64,000 bases of DNA from BOG-938 sp035524315 (GCA_035524315.1 DATKPD010000083.1:38848-102847), one strand, 5' to 3'. Counted from the stretch's first letter, positions 1 to 8,728 are shown. Notes: generated by a model from the letters alone, not told the origin. Numbers and translations: made by a program.

Positions 1-509
1 TTAACGTCGCCTACGAGGCGCACGAGACGCGCGGCTTTCTCGCGTTGAACGCCATATCGGTCGCCGCCGCGGCCGCGACGATCGCCTGGGCCGCGATCAT
101 GGCCTGGGCGGCGGTCACGATCTCGAACGCGCTGTGCGCCCTGAACCTCGCGCCGCTCGGAATGGCGCTGCTGTGGGCGGGCGGCTTCGTCATCGCCGCC
201 GCGGCGCTCTCGGCCATGTATCGCTACGCCCCGTGTCGTCCGCGTCCTGCCTGGCGCTGGACCGCGCCGGGCGGGGTGACCGGCGCGGCGGGATGGATGG
301 CGATGTCGGCGCTGTTTTCCTGGTACGTCGGCAATATCGGCCACTACGACCGAACCTATGGTTCGCTTGGGGCCGTCATCGGCTTCCTTACCTGGCTATG
401 GCTCTCGCTGATGGTGGTGCTGTTCGGGGCCGAGTTGAATTCCGAGATAGAGGCCCGGGCGCGCGCGATACAGGCCAGGGCGGCGCCCGCAAATCCGCCA
501 GCGCCTTGA
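1..509 (+). CDS. YihY/BrkB-family inner-membrane protein, C-terminal part
   Basis: The reading frame is open from the window edge (first full codon at 3), so the gene starts outside and only about 168 residues are seen. The visible part has the family's NVAYE...RGF segment followed by three to four hydrophobic helices (about positions 60-240 and 290-440 of the DNA). It then shows the conserved GSLGAVIGFLTWLWLS...LFGAELN signature near the C-terminus, typical of YihY/BrkB (formerly called ribonuclease BN). The family is an integral inner-membrane protein of poorly defined transport function. A TTG at 45 lies inside the conserved region and is not the start. The protein ends in an Ala/Pro-rich cytoplasmic tail. 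The family call is secure; the function is unknown. Confidence 0.85.
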   Translation, partial: NVAYEAHETRGFLALNAISVAAAAATIAWAAIMAWAAVTISNALCALNLAPLGMALLWAGGFVIAAAALSAMYRYAPCRPRPAWRWTAPGGVTGAAGWMAMSALFSWYVGNIGHYDRTYGSLGAVIGFLTWLWLSLMVVLFGAELNSEIEARARAIQARAAPANPPAP

Positions 510-521
510 GCCCGGCCTCGA

Positions 522-1040
522 CTACGGTTGGCGGTGAAACACCTGGATATTTTGGTTCTGCGGCGCTTCGGGCGCCCAAGTGATCATCGTGAAAATCTGG
601 CCGTCCGAAGACAGCATGTAGTTGGTATATTCGGTCACCTTGCCCTTGGTGTAGAAGATCCGAAACAGATTGTGCGAGTCCATTTCGAAGTAAGTGTAGG
701 TCTGCTCGCTAGGCACGCCGCCGACCGTCTGGCACGCCGTGGGATTGTCGCACACATGCGGCTTCTGGTCGGGAATGATGTCCGAAACCCGGTCCGGAGC
801 AGCCTGCGGATACTGAGCGTAGACGTTTATCTGCAGACCCGCCGGCTTGGGCTTGAACACGAAGCTGAAGGTCGGCGAACGGGTGATGTTGCCGCGGCCC
901 ATCCGGGTCAGGGCCGGATCGATCTGCCAGCGGCCGACAAAGCCCGACAGGTCGCCGCCTGTTTGCGCGTGGGCGAGCGGGGCCGCGACGCCGAGGCCCA
1001 GACTGAGTGCGGCGGCCATGCGGGCGAGGCTCTTGGTCAT
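522..1040 (-). CDS. secreted hypothetical protein
   Basis: This 172-residue protein starts at an ATG and carries a clear Sec signal peptide (MTKSLARMAAALSLG...AHA, cleavage near residue 25). The mature part begins GGDLSGFVGRWQIDPALTRMG, a 'fraction of mass as defence against stress' style opening seen in many secreted proteins of about 150 residues with a lipocalin-like or beta-barrel fold. It contains two cysteines (VCDNPTACQ) that could form a disulphide. It converges with the preceding BrkB gene (12-bp gap) and stands alone on its strand. I do not recognise a named family, and no catalytic motif is visible. Confidence 0.7.
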   Translation of the reverse strand: MTKSLARMAAALSLGLGVAAPLAHAQTGGDLSGFVGRWQIDPALTRMGRGNITRSPTFSFVFKPKPAGLQINVYAQYPQAAPDRVSDIIPDQKPHVCDNPTACQTVGGVPSEQTYTYFEMDSHNLFRIFYTKGKVTEYTNYMLSSDGQIFTMITWAPEAPQNQNIQVFHRQP

Positions 1041-1203
1041 GCGCTATCCTTTTTTGAGCCCTGGCCGGCGGATAGGAACGTTCCTAGGCTCGCCTGCCGA
1101 CCTCAACGCGTTAATCCGGCCAGCGTCGGCGTTCAAGCGTTTCAGTGACTTTTCGCCGGCACAGACAATTGATAAGCCCAAGGGGCTAGAGCGGAGGAAC
1201 GCG

Positions 1204-2127
1204 GTGGCCACGAAGACGAATTTCGGCCGACGGGCCGCCCTCGGCCCCATGCTGGCCGCCGTCGCGACCGTGTCGATGACCGGCCCGGCCGGCGCCCAGC
1301 CGACGGGCGGCGATTTCCCGCAAACCTCGCCGGCTGACAGCGCCAGGTTCATAGCGGCCGCCGACGTCGCGGCGCGGATCAAGGCGGTGTGCGGCGCCAA
1401 GCGGTCGGCTGACGGCGCGCTATCTCCGGTCCTGCTGCAAAGCGGCGCCTATAGCCTGCAGATCGCATGCCCCGCGCGCCTGGCCGGCCAGGCGGGCCAA
1501 TCGCAGACGCGCCAGTTGTGGCTGCCGATCCGCGGCGAGGCCACGGTCCGGGTCATCTCCGCCAAGGGCGGCGCACCGCAGGATGTCGTCTTGTCGGCTG
1601 GAGACGCCGCCCTGATCCCTGCCGGACCCTCCTATGCCTTTGTCCCCGGCAAGGGCGCGCCGGTGTTTCTGGCGCTCGGGCCGCTGGTCCCCAGCCCCGC
1701 CGAGACGGGCTCAGCCCCGCTGGTGGTCAAGGACATCCCCGGGACGACCGCTCGCCTGGCCGCGAGCGTCGCCGCTCAGTCCAAGGCCAAGGATCTGATT
1801 CATTTGATGCAGGCGCCGTCGCCGCCGCTCAATCTGGAATATCACGCCGCTGTCGTGCCCGGGGTGCGCACCCACACCAAGGAGGGCGAAATCTTCTTCG
1901 TTCTGCAGGGCGCGGGCGCGATGGACGTGGGCGGCCGCCTGGTCAACCCGCACCGGGACGGCGACGATCTGGTGGCCGCCTCCAGCACGGGCGGGACTTT
2001 GATGGAGCTGAAGGCCGGCGACATCATCGTCATGGCCCCCAACACCGCCTATCCGATCACGCGGGTGGACGGAAAGCTGGTGCTCCTGTCCTTGCATCTG
2101 CCGCGAGCGTCCGTCACGACCCCTTGA
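1204..2127 (+). CDS. exported double-cupin protein
   Basis: The open frame extends upstream, but the GTG at 1204 is preferred. It has a good ribosome site (GCGGAGG, about 6 bases upstream) and leads straight into a twin-arginine-like signal (GRRAALGPMLAAVATVSM...AGAQ). The protein is 307 residues. Two cupin-like beta-barrels are visible: one around residues 95-170, and a better one around 215-300 with HAAVVPGVRTH...GEIFFVLQG and a later GDIIVMAPNTAYP. These match cupin motifs 1 and 2 with retained His/Glu metal ligands. It is probably periplasmic. The substrate is unknown. It faces a GH16 gene on the same strand 156 bp downstream. Confidence 0.72.
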   Translation: MATKTNFGRRAALGPMLAAVATVSMTGPAGAQPTGGDFPQTSPADSARFIAAADVAARIKAVCGAKRSADGALSPVLLQSGAYSLQIACPARLAGQAGQSQTRQLWLPIRGEATVRVISAKGGAPQDVVLSAGDAALIPAGPSYAFVPGKGAPVFLALGPLVPSPAETGSAPLVVKDIPGTTARLAASVAAQSKAKDLIHLMQAPSPPLNLEYHAAVVPGVRTHTKEGEIFFVLQGAGAMDVGGRLVNPHRDGDDLVAASSTGGTLMELKAGDIIVMAPNTAYPITRVDGKLVLLSLHLPRASVTTP

Positions 2128-2185
2128 TACGGCGCGATTGTGCACGCCGCGTGGCCTCCCGCGCCTGGGTCCGCGCGGCAAGCGG

Positions 2186-2226
2186 CCAGGGATTGAACCT
2201 CAAGCGTCACCAGGGATTGAACCTCA
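2186..2226 (+). repeat. 17-bp direct repeat, 24-bp period
   Basis: The 17-mer CCAGGGATTGAACCTCA occurs at 2186-2202 and again exactly at 2210-2226, separated by 7 bp, in the 156-bp gap between the cupin and GH16 genes. The only other structure there is the GH16 ribosome site AGGAGCGG just before 2284. The repeat could be a pair of regulator half-sites or a replication slip; no function can be assigned. Confidence 0.6.
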
Positions 2227-2283
2227 TGGCCGCTCGGTCGCCATCGGGGTAAACTCACGGCGCTGAGGGGCCTACAGGAGCGG

Positions 2284-3204
2284 ATGATGACTGCCATACG
2301 AACCGCCATCGTGGTGGCCGCGACCCTTACCCTCACCGGTCCGGCGTTCGCCCTGCCGCCCCCCGGCGGCGGCGCCTGGGACGACAGCCGGGCGGGCGAG
2401 CCCATCAATCCCACCGGCGCCGTGGCGCCCGACCTGGCGAACTACAGGCTGACCTTCGACGACGAGTTCGATCAGTCTGACATCGTCTGCTACCCGTGGA
2501 AGCCGGCCGGTCAACACCGCTGGTACATCCAAGACGGGGCCACCCTGGGCGTGGCCCTGTCGCAATGCTCCAAGCCCTACGGCGATAACGTTTCAGTCAA
2601 CGACGGCGTCCTGGCCTTGACGGCGGTGCGTCACAACGGCGTGTGGACCACTGGCGCGGTCCGCACGCGCGATCCGTCTGGCGAGGGCTTCAGCCAAAAG
2701 TACGGCTACTTCGAAGCGCGCATCAAGCTGCCGCCGCCGCCCCTTCCCGGCGTGGATTTCTGGCCCGCCTTCTGGTTCGTGACCAGTTGGGCGCCCCATC
2801 AATCCATCGACGGCACCGAGGTGGACATCCTCGAAAGCTGGTCCCGTTCGTCGCACGGGCTGAACCAGGTGAGCATTCACGCCTGGCCGGCCAAGACGCC
2901 GGATAACGACGTTCCCACCCACCAGCAGGCCAGCAAGCAGACCCCGGTCCCCGTGTTCGATGGCGCCTGGCACGTGTGGGGCCTTAAGTACACGCCGACG
3001 GCTTGGACGGTTTACCTCGATGGCCGCGTGCAGATGACCTATCCGATCACCGGACGGGCGGACTATATGCGCCTGCCGATCCATCCGATCCTGGATCTGG
3101 CGGTGAAGTCTGACGACAAATCGTCCACCAACGACGCCGCCTACAGCATGTATGTCGATTGGGTGCGCATCTACGCCTGCGCCAGCCCCGCATGCCAGGA
3201 CTGA
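2284..3204 (+). CDS. secreted GH16 endo-beta-glucanase-like hydrolase
   Basis: The 306-residue protein has a Sec signal peptide (residues 1-23, ending AFA) and a glycoside hydrolase family 16 jelly-roll domain (about 55-300). The catalytic E-x-D-x-x-E signature is intact (GTEVDILESW: E179 nucleophile, D181, E184 acid/base). The flanking strands KYGYFEARIKLP and DFWPAFWF line the cleft. GH16 enzymes cut beta-1,3(4)-glucans, laminarin, agar or similar polymers, and the exact substrate cannot be read from sequence. Start: ATGATG with AGGAGCGG upstream. It stands alone, with no adjacent transporter, so it probably feeds general glucan scavenging outside the cell. Confidence 0.88.
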   Translation: MMTAIRTAIVVAATLTLTGPAFALPPPGGGAWDDSRAGEPINPTGAVAPDLANYRLTFDDEFDQSDIVCYPWKPAGQHRWYIQDGATLGVALSQCSKPYGDNVSVNDGVLALTAVRHNGVWTTGAVRTRDPSGEGFSQKYGYFEARIKLPPPPLPGVDFWPAFWFVTSWAPHQSIDGTEVDILESWSRSSHGLNQVSIHAWPAKTPDNDVPTHQQASKQTPVPVFDGAWHVWGLKYTPTAWTVYLDGRVQMTYPITGRADYMRLPIHPILDLAVKSDDKSSTNDAAYSMYVDWVRIYACASPACQD

Positions 3205-3262
3205 CGAGGCGCACGCAGAGCCTGGCCGCCTCGACCGGCTAAAGCGAAAGCCGCCTGGAGAT

Positions 3263-3280
3263 GCGCGGCCGAAGCCGCGC
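3263..3280 (+). terminator. stem-loop between GH16 and kinase genes
   Basis: A perfect 7-bp stem GCGCGGC / GCCGCGC with a CGAA tetraloop lies 58 bp past the GH16 stop. No U-tract follows, so it is only a candidate 3'-end structure, either terminator-like or an RNA-stabilising hairpin. The gap then becomes AT-richer (about 3311-3355), consistent with a promoter for the kinase gene. Confidence 0.35.
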
Positions 3281-3373
3281 GGTGGGCCCGCGCGACCTCG
3301 GTCGGGCTTGCAACTTTTAGAGAATTATTAAGCGCGATACCCCCTCAATGAGAAAAACGGGGAGGGTAACGGC

Positions 3374-5869
3374 GTGCTTCACGCGACATATTCAGAGGAA
3401 GACCGTATCGCGGAAGTTCGTAGGTTCGATTTTCTTTACGATGCAAAGAAAGAAGAATTGAATCGCATTTGCATCATCGCGAATAAGCTGTTGCGGGGGA
3501 ATGCGGTCTCGATCGTCCTCGTGGATCAATTCAACGCCAACATCCTGTCGACAGATGGTTCCTCGGTCAGCACGCTGCCGAAAGAACACGCCTCGTCGAC
3601 GAGGCCCGTGGAAATGGGCCAGTTCGTGGAGATCGAGGATCTTACGCAAATCCCGGCCTGGCACGTGGGCAAGCGGCAATATAGGCACTTCGCCGGCCGG
3701 CCTCTGGCGCCGACGCCGGGATTGACCGTGGGGGCGCTGGCGCTGTTTACGCGGGAATCCCGCCGCCTGACCCAGGACGAAAAGCAGACCCTGGCCGATC
3801 TTGCGCGCGTGGTCGAGGACCAGATGCGCCTGTTTCTGGTCAGCCAGGAGTTGCGTGCGCGTGAGGTGGCGCTCGCGCGGGCCAAGGAGGAAGCCGAGGC
3901 GGCCAACCTGGCCAAGAGCCAGTTTCTCGCCAACATGAGCCACGAGGTGCGCACGCCGATGAACGGGATCATCGGCATGAACGCCTTGCTGCTGCGCACG
4001 CCCTTGACGCCCGACCAGCACAAGTTCGCCGAGGCGGTGCGTGTTTCGGCCGACTGCCTGCTGGGCATCATCAACGACATCCTCGACATCTCCAAGATGG
4101 AGGCCGGCAAGGTCGACTTGGAGGAGATGGATTTCTCCCTGGAAACTGTGGTCGAGGACGTGGTGGAGTTGATCTCGCCCCGCGCGGTCGAAAAGTCGCT
4201 CGACGTCGCGGCTTATGTCGATGAGGGAGCCCGCCGGATTTTTCGCGGCGATCCCACGCGCCTGCGCCAGATCCTGCTCAATCTGGTGTCCAACGCGGTC
4301 AAATTCACCGAACGGGGCTTCGTGTCGGTCGAAGCGCGGTCCCAGCTCTTGGACAGCGGCCTGACGCGATTGCACATCTCGGTGCAGGATACCGGCATAG
4401 GCATCGACCCCCAAGCCAGAGGGCGACTGTTCGAGAAGTTCCATCAAGCGGACGGATCGATCACCCGCCGTTTCGGCGGCACGGGACTGGGGTTGTCGAT
4501 CTGTCGCGAATTGGTGGCGCTGATGAAGGGGCGGATCGGCGTGGACGGTTCACCGGCCGGCGGATCGTGCTTCTGGTTCGAGATCGATCTGCCGCAAAGC
4601 CAGTCGGCGACCATCGTCGAACGACCTGTGCGTGCGCTGACCGGCGTGCGTATCCTCGTGATCGACGACATCGAGGTTAACCGTAACATCTTCGTCCGGC
4701 AGCTCCAGGCCGAGGGCGCCATCCTGGCTGAGGCCTCAGGCGGCGGGGCAGGGTTGGCGGCGATCGCTCAGGCCGAGCAGGAAGGCCGGCCCTACGATAT
4801 CGTCCTGCTGGACCACATGATGCCGGACCTGGCTGGGGACATGGTCGCCCAATTGGTGCGGGCGCGCACCGATTGGCGCCAACCGCGGCTGGTGCTGGCC
4901 TCGTCCATGGGCATGCCGCTCGATCCGGCGCGCGCGGCTCAAGTGCGGCTGGACGCGATGCTGACCAAGCCTGTGCGGCACGCCGCCCTGATCGAATGCC
5001 TGGGCAAGCTGTGCGGCGACGGGCCCGCGGAGCCCGGGGTCGCCCCGGAGCCCGCGCGCGCCAAGACGCGGATTGGCGTTGGCCCCGACCATCGGGCTCA
5101 CTCAATCCTGTTGGCGGAAGACAACGAGATCAACGCCCTGCTGGCTGTGACTCTGCTGGAAGAAGCGGGCTACACGGTGGAATGCGCTCGCAACGGCGCT
5201 GAAGCGCTGGCCGCCGTGCGCGCTCGACCGTTCGACCTGATCCTGATGGACGTGCAGATGCCGGTGATGGATGGGCTTGAGGCCACGCGCGCCATTCGCG
5301 CCCTGGGCGAGCCAGCGTCGCGTACGCCGATTGTTTCCATGACCGCCAACGCAATGGCGCGGGATCGCGACGCCTGCCGCGAGGCGGGCATGGACGACTT
5401 CGTCGACAAGCCGATCAATCCGGAAGCCTTCCTCCGGGTGATCGCCCGATACCTCGAGCCCGACGGCGCCGTTTCCGGCGCGAACCCGATCCGTGGGCGC
5501 CCCGCCGAGGTCGATTTTGACATCGAGCAGTACTCGGCGCTGTCCAAACTCCTACCGGCGGCGAAGTTCGAGGCCGTGGTGCACGCCTACCTGAAAGCCG
5601 CGCCCGGCCGCGTCGATCAGCTCGAAGCGTTGCTGGCCGACAAAAACTTGGTCGCCGCCGCGATGGAAGCCCACGACATCAAAGGATCGTCCGGCAATGT
5701 CGGGGCGCGCCGCGTTCAACACGTGAGCAGCCTGATCGAGATCGCCTGTAACCGGGGCGACCTCGCCGCGACGTCAGACCTTGTCGCCGACCTCAGCGAA
5801 GCCACCCGCGCAGCCTGCGCGCGGATCGTGGATCTCGTGGCTAACCGCAAGGCCGGCGCGGCGGCCTGA
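3374..5869 (+). CDS. soluble GAF hybrid sensor histidine kinase with two receivers and HPt
   Basis: This 831-residue protein begins at a GTG with GGAGG 8 bases upstream. In order: an N-terminal GAF-like sensor (about 15-155); a short coiled coil (KEEAEAANLAKSQFL); HisKA with the phospho-acceptor H190 in NMSHEVRTPMN; HATPase_c (about 300-415; DTGIGI, GTGLGLSI). Two receivers follow, REC1 (about 428-545, D480 in LLDHMMP) and REC2 (about 575-690, D626 in LMDVQMP). The protein ends in an HPt domain with H767 in AHDIKGSSGNVG. No membrane segment is visible, so it is a cytosolic His-Asp-His phosphorelay in one chain. REC1 lacks the usual S/TA..K spacing clarity and may be a pseudo-receiver. No response regulator is adjacent, so its output partner is encoded elsewhere. 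Confidence 0.9.
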   Translation: MLHATYSEEDRIAEVRRFDFLYDAKKEELNRICIIANKLLRGNAVSIVLVDQFNANILSTDGSSVSTLPKEHASSTRPVEMGQFVEIEDLTQIPAWHVGKRQYRHFAGRPLAPTPGLTVGALALFTRESRRLTQDEKQTLADLARVVEDQMRLFLVSQELRAREVALARAKEEAEAANLAKSQFLANMSHEVRTPMNGIIGMNALLLRTPLTPDQHKFAEAVRVSADCLLGIINDILDISKMEAGKVDLEEMDFSLETVVEDVVELISPRAVEKSLDVAAYVDEGARRIFRGDPTRLRQILLNLVSNAVKFTERGFVSVEARSQLLDSGLTRLHISVQDTGIGIDPQARGRLFEKFHQADGSITRRFGGTGLGLSICRELVALMKGRIGVDGSPAGGSCFWFEIDLPQSQSATIVERPVRALTGVRILVIDDIEVNRNIFVRQLQAEGAILAEASGGGAGLAAIAQAEQEGRPYDIVLLDHMMPDLAGDMVAQLVRARTDWRQPRLVLASSMGMPLDPARAAQVRLDAMLTKPVRHAALIECLGKLCGDGPAEPGVAPEPARAKTRIGVGPDHRAHSILLAEDNEINALLAVTLLEEAGYTVECARNGAEALAAVRARPFDLILMDVQMPVMDGLEATRAIRALGEPASRTPIVSMTANAMARDRDACREAGMDDFVDKPINPEAFLRVIARYLEPDGAVSGANPIRGRPAEVDFDIEQYSALSKLLPAAKFEAVVHAYLKAAPGRVDQLEALLADKNLVAAAMEAHDIKGSSGNVGARRVQHVSSLIEIACNRGDLAATSDLVADLSEATRAACARIVDLVANRKAGAAA

Positions 5870-5992
5870 CGGCTTGCCGGGCCGCGTCGCCCTTCCTTTT
5901 TCAACCGCTCACGACCTAGTGGGTGGAAGCCGCCGCCAACCACGCCTATCCTGCCCTCTCGATTGCGCCGGCGATTTGAACGAGGGTTCAAA

Positions 5993-6613
5993 ATGAGGGC
6001 ACGCGTCCTGGCCTTGGGCATGGTTCTGGCGTGGCCGTCGCTGGCGCACGCCAATTGGTTCGTCGACACCATCGGCAATCCGATCACCGGCGGTCTGGCT
6101 CAGGGCGCGCACGCTTTCGGCGAAAGCATGGCCATAGGGGCCCGCCAGACCCGCGCCGCCTTCGGCTCCGCCGCGCACGGGGTCGGCGTCGTCTGGCCGC
6201 GGTCCGCCCAGGAACTGGCGTTCGAGGCCAATGCGAATGCGCCGCCCGGCGAGGCCCAATGGGACGGCTTCGGTTGGCGCGCGTGCCAGACATCTGGGTG
6301 CTTCGAGGGCGGCCCGACGCCCTTGCCCGCCGGCGGCGACAAGATGGCGCCCAACATGCCGCTGAGCGCCGCGGCTGAGCCTACGGTCAAGGTGACGATC
6401 TACAACAACACCGCGTCCCGGCGCGTGATCGAGGTGTATGACGCCAAGACCGGCGCGTGGACGAACCGGCTGGCGTTTCTGCCTTGGCAAAAGACCGAGG
6501 TCACGCTGCACCGGGACGAGCAAGGCCGCGGCGGTGCGGTCCTTCGCTGGGACCACGATCCCCGCTTCGACGTGCGCTACAGTTGGGTGGGCCAGGGCGA
6601 CGAGTTGAAATAG
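5993..6613 (+). CDS. secreted hypothetical protein
   Basis: A TTG 30 bases upstream is in frame, but the ATG at 5993 begins a clean signal peptide (MRARVLALGMVLAWPSLAHA) and is chosen, giving 206 residues. The mature part starts NWFVDTIGNPITGGLAQGAHAFGESM and has a Gly/Ala-rich amphipathic stretch. It then has a beta-rich C-terminal half (VKVTIYNNTASRRVIEVYD) that resembles domains binding or coating surfaces. There are two cysteines (ACQTSGCFEGG). No family is recognised. It is isolated, between a kinase and an LpxD-like gene. Confidence 0.65.
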   Translation: MRARVLALGMVLAWPSLAHANWFVDTIGNPITGGLAQGAHAFGESMAIGARQTRAAFGSAAHGVGVVWPRSAQELAFEANANAPPGEAQWDGFGWRACQTSGCFEGGPTPLPAGGDKMAPNMPLSAAAEPTVKVTIYNNTASRRVIEVYDAKTGAWTNRLAFLPWQKTEVTLHRDEQGRGGAVLRWDHDPRFDVRYSWVGQGDELK

Positions 6614-6953
6614 GCGGGTTCAGGTTCTGTTGAGCGGCCCGGCGCCGCCACCCAAGCGGCCGTCGCCGAAGAAGCTGGCCCAATTGTCGAGGGTGAGGTT
6701 GCCGGCCGCCCGCCTGCGACAGCGCGACGCCGCCCCATTTGGGTGTTTTCCTTTGTGAATTGGCGTCGGCGTGCTCCTATGGCCAAGCCACGATCCCCGG
6801 ATCCTCTGGACATCGAACGATAGAGTAGCGGCCGCGCCATGGGCGGCTCATCGAGTTCTCGTCCAATGAAGCGGGGAGGCGGCCTGTGAGGTTGAGTCTG
6901 GTCTGACGCCCAAGCCAGCCGCAGCGGATGGGCGACCCGTTGCCGACAACGAA
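6614..6953. other. 340-bp gap with a possible minus-strand coding remnant
   Basis: No start-to-stop gene fits here. On the minus strand, a frame ending at a TGA at 6620-6622 reads NLTLDNWASFFGDGRLGGG and then AGPLNRT. This looks like a real protein C-terminus but has no start and becomes low-complexity upstream, so it may be the tail of a decayed gene. The stretch 6730-6780 is AT-richer than its surroundings. Nothing else is recognised. Confidence 0.3.
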
Positions 6954-7982
6954 TTGGCCGACACGCGGTTCTACCGTCGCTGCGGCCCGTTCACGGTGTC
7001 GCAAGTGGCCGCCGCAGCACAGGGCCGATGTCCGGAGTCCGATACGCTGATCACCAGCGTCGCGCCGCTGCAGTCCGCCGGCCCCACCGACGTGAGCTTT
7101 CTCGATGGCGCGCGCTATGGCCGCCTGCTGGACGCCACGGCGGCCGGCGCGGTGATCGTGCAGGCCGAGATGGCTGATCGTGTGCCGGCGGGGGCGACGC
7201 CGATCGTCGCTGCTTCGGTCACCGAAGCATGGTCAGAGGTCGTGCGCCTGTTTCACCCCTCGCCGCCGCTTCGCAGCGGTCGTCACCCGACAGCGTTCGT
7301 CGCCGAAGGGGCCGAGGTCGACGACACGGCGGAAATCGGGCCCTTCGTCTATATCGGCGAGGGAGTCAGCATCGGTCCACGCTGCCGCATCGGCGCCCAC
7401 GCAACCCTGAGCGCCGGCGTGATCGTTGGGCCTGACTGCCGGATCGGCGCGAGCTGCACCATCACTCACACCCTCATCGGCGCCGGCTCATGCCTGCACG
7501 CGGGCGTGCGCACCGGCCAAGACGGATTTGGACTGGCCGCCGGGCCAAACGGCCTGCGCACGGTTCCGCATCTGGGGCGGGTGATCATCGAGCAGGACGT
7601 TGAGATCGGCGCCAACTGCACGATCGACCGCGGCTCCCTGGGCGACACCGTGATCGGCGCCGGCTGCCGGATCGATAACCTGGTCCACATCGGTCACAAC
7701 GTGAAGATCGGGCGATGCTGCGTACTCGTGGCGCAGGTCGGCATCGCAGGATCGGCGGTGCTGGAGGACTTCGTCCAGGTCGGCGGCCAAGCGGCGATCG
7801 CCGGCCATCTGCGTGTCGGCGCTCACGCCAGGATCGGCGCGAAGTCGGGCGTCATGGCCGACGTCGAGGCTCGCACGGCGGTGCTGGGCTGTCCGGCCCA
7901 GCCCAAGGCGCAGTTCTTCCGCCAGGTCGCGTGGCTCAAGCGAAAAGCCTGCGCCTCCCGCCCCGCGCCGGCGGCGTCCTAG
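6954..7982 (+). CDS. lpxD: UDP-3-O-acylglucosamine N-acyltransferase (LpxD-like, orphan)
   Basis: The 342-residue protein has the LpxD layout: an N-terminal uridine-binding domain (GPFTVSQVAAAAQG...DVSFLDG, residues 10-100), then about ten left-handed beta-helix hexapeptide turns (IGPFVYIGEGVSIGPRCRIG...). The catalytic-loop sequence QDGFG (about 187-191) and the lipid-pocket NCTIDRG and IDNLVHIGHNV segments are present. LpxD adds the second R-3-hydroxyacyl chain in lipid A synthesis. Unusually, fabZ, lpxA, lpxB and bamA are not next to it, and the C-terminal helical extension is short, so it may be a second, specialised copy. The start is uncertain: TTG at 6954 with a poor ribosome site, and no better in-frame codon upstream. 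Confidence 0.82.
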   Translation: MADTRFYRRCGPFTVSQVAAAAQGRCPESDTLITSVAPLQSAGPTDVSFLDGARYGRLLDATAAGAVIVQAEMADRVPAGATPIVAASVTEAWSEVVRLFHPSPPLRSGRHPTAFVAEGAEVDDTAEIGPFVYIGEGVSIGPRCRIGAHATLSAGVIVGPDCRIGASCTITHTLIGAGSCLHAGVRTGQDGFGLAAGPNGLRTVPHLGRVIIEQDVEIGANCTIDRGSLGDTVIGAGCRIDNLVHIGHNVKIGRCCVLVAQVGIAGSAVLEDFVQVGGQAAIAGHLRVGAHARIGAKSGVMADVEARTAVLGCPAQPKAQFFRQVAWLKRKACASRPAPAAS

Positions 7983-8063
7983 ACGCCTTGAGAGCCGCGG
8001 CGCCTTGAGGCGGCGTCCGGGCGTGCCTACCTGATGAAGGCCAATCCCTTTGGAGCCGCCCTC

Positions 8064-8444
8064 ATGCCTGACCGCGCGATCAAGATTCCCGGCCCCGATC
8101 ATCCGATCACGGTCGTCGTCAATCCGCGCCGCGTCGTGGTCAAGCTCGGGGGGCGGACGATTGCCGACACGACCCGGGCCCTGACCCTGCAGGAATCCAG
8201 CTATCGCGCGGTGCAGTATATTCCGCGCGAAGACGCCGACATGACGGCGCTGGCCCGCTCATCGACCCATACCTACTGCCCCTACAAGGGCGAGGCGTCC
8301 TACTTCAGCATCCCGGCGGGCGGCGCCCGGTCCATCGACGCGATCTGGACCTATGAGAAGCCGCACGACAGCGTGTCGCAAATCAAGGACCACCTGGCGT
8401 TCTATGCGGACCGGGTCGATGCGATCGAGGAGCTTCCGGCCTGA
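8064..8444 (+). CDS. DUF427 domain protein
   Basis: From the ATG at 8064 the protein has 126 residues and is almost entirely one DUF427 (NTP_transf_9-like) domain: DHPITVVVNPRRVVVKLGG, then YIPREDADM, then HTYCPYKGEASYFSI and IDAIWTYEKPHDSV...IKDHLAFYADRVD. Family members are small cytosolic proteins of unknown function with a conserved CPYKG motif. An ATG 30 bases earlier (8034) is also possible; 8064 is preferred because the domain begins immediately and GGAG lies 8-9 bases upstream. Confidence 0.8.
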   Translation: MPDRAIKIPGPDHPITVVVNPRRVVVKLGGRTIADTTRALTLQESSYRAVQYIPREDADMTALARSSTHTYCPYKGEASYFSIPAGGARSIDAIWTYEKPHDSVSQIKDHLAFYADRVDAIEELPA

Positions 8445-8521
8445 CGGGGCCGAATACCCTCACCGGCCGGTTCACCACGATCGTTGAGGGCCGCTTCATC
8501 GCGCCTGTCTAATCTGCGCTC

Positions 8522-8728
8522 ATGGACGCCATTTCGACCGCAACCTCGGGCATGACCGCCGCGCTAAGCCGGTTCGACCAGGCCGCCGGCGCCATCGCCT
8601 CGCCGAACGGCGATCTGGCCCAGGCCGCCGTGCTGACGATCGACGCCAAGGCCAGCTTCACCGCCAACGCGGCCGTGTTGAAAACGGCTGACGAGATGAT
8701 GGGCGCTCTGCTCGACATCCTGGCCTGA
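8522..8728 (+). CDS. mini flagellar rod/hook-like protein
   Basis: This 68-residue protein combines the N-terminal amphipathic helix of flagellar rod/hook proteins (ISTATSGMTAALSRFDQAAGAIAS) with a C-terminal helix (IDAKASFTANAAVLKTADEMMGALLDI) like those of FlgC, FlgE and FlgG. The central domain is missing. Such mini FlgC-like proteins occur scattered in Alphaproteobacteria. Their role is unproven; they could be assembly decoys or rod-cap-like parts. It starts at the ATG 8522 and has no flagellar neighbours. The resemblance is to heptad patterns in both end helices, so homology is likely but not certain. Confidence 0.6.
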   Translation: MDAISTATSGMTAALSRFDQAAGAIASPNGDLAQAAVLTIDAKASFTANAAVLKTADEMMGALLDILA

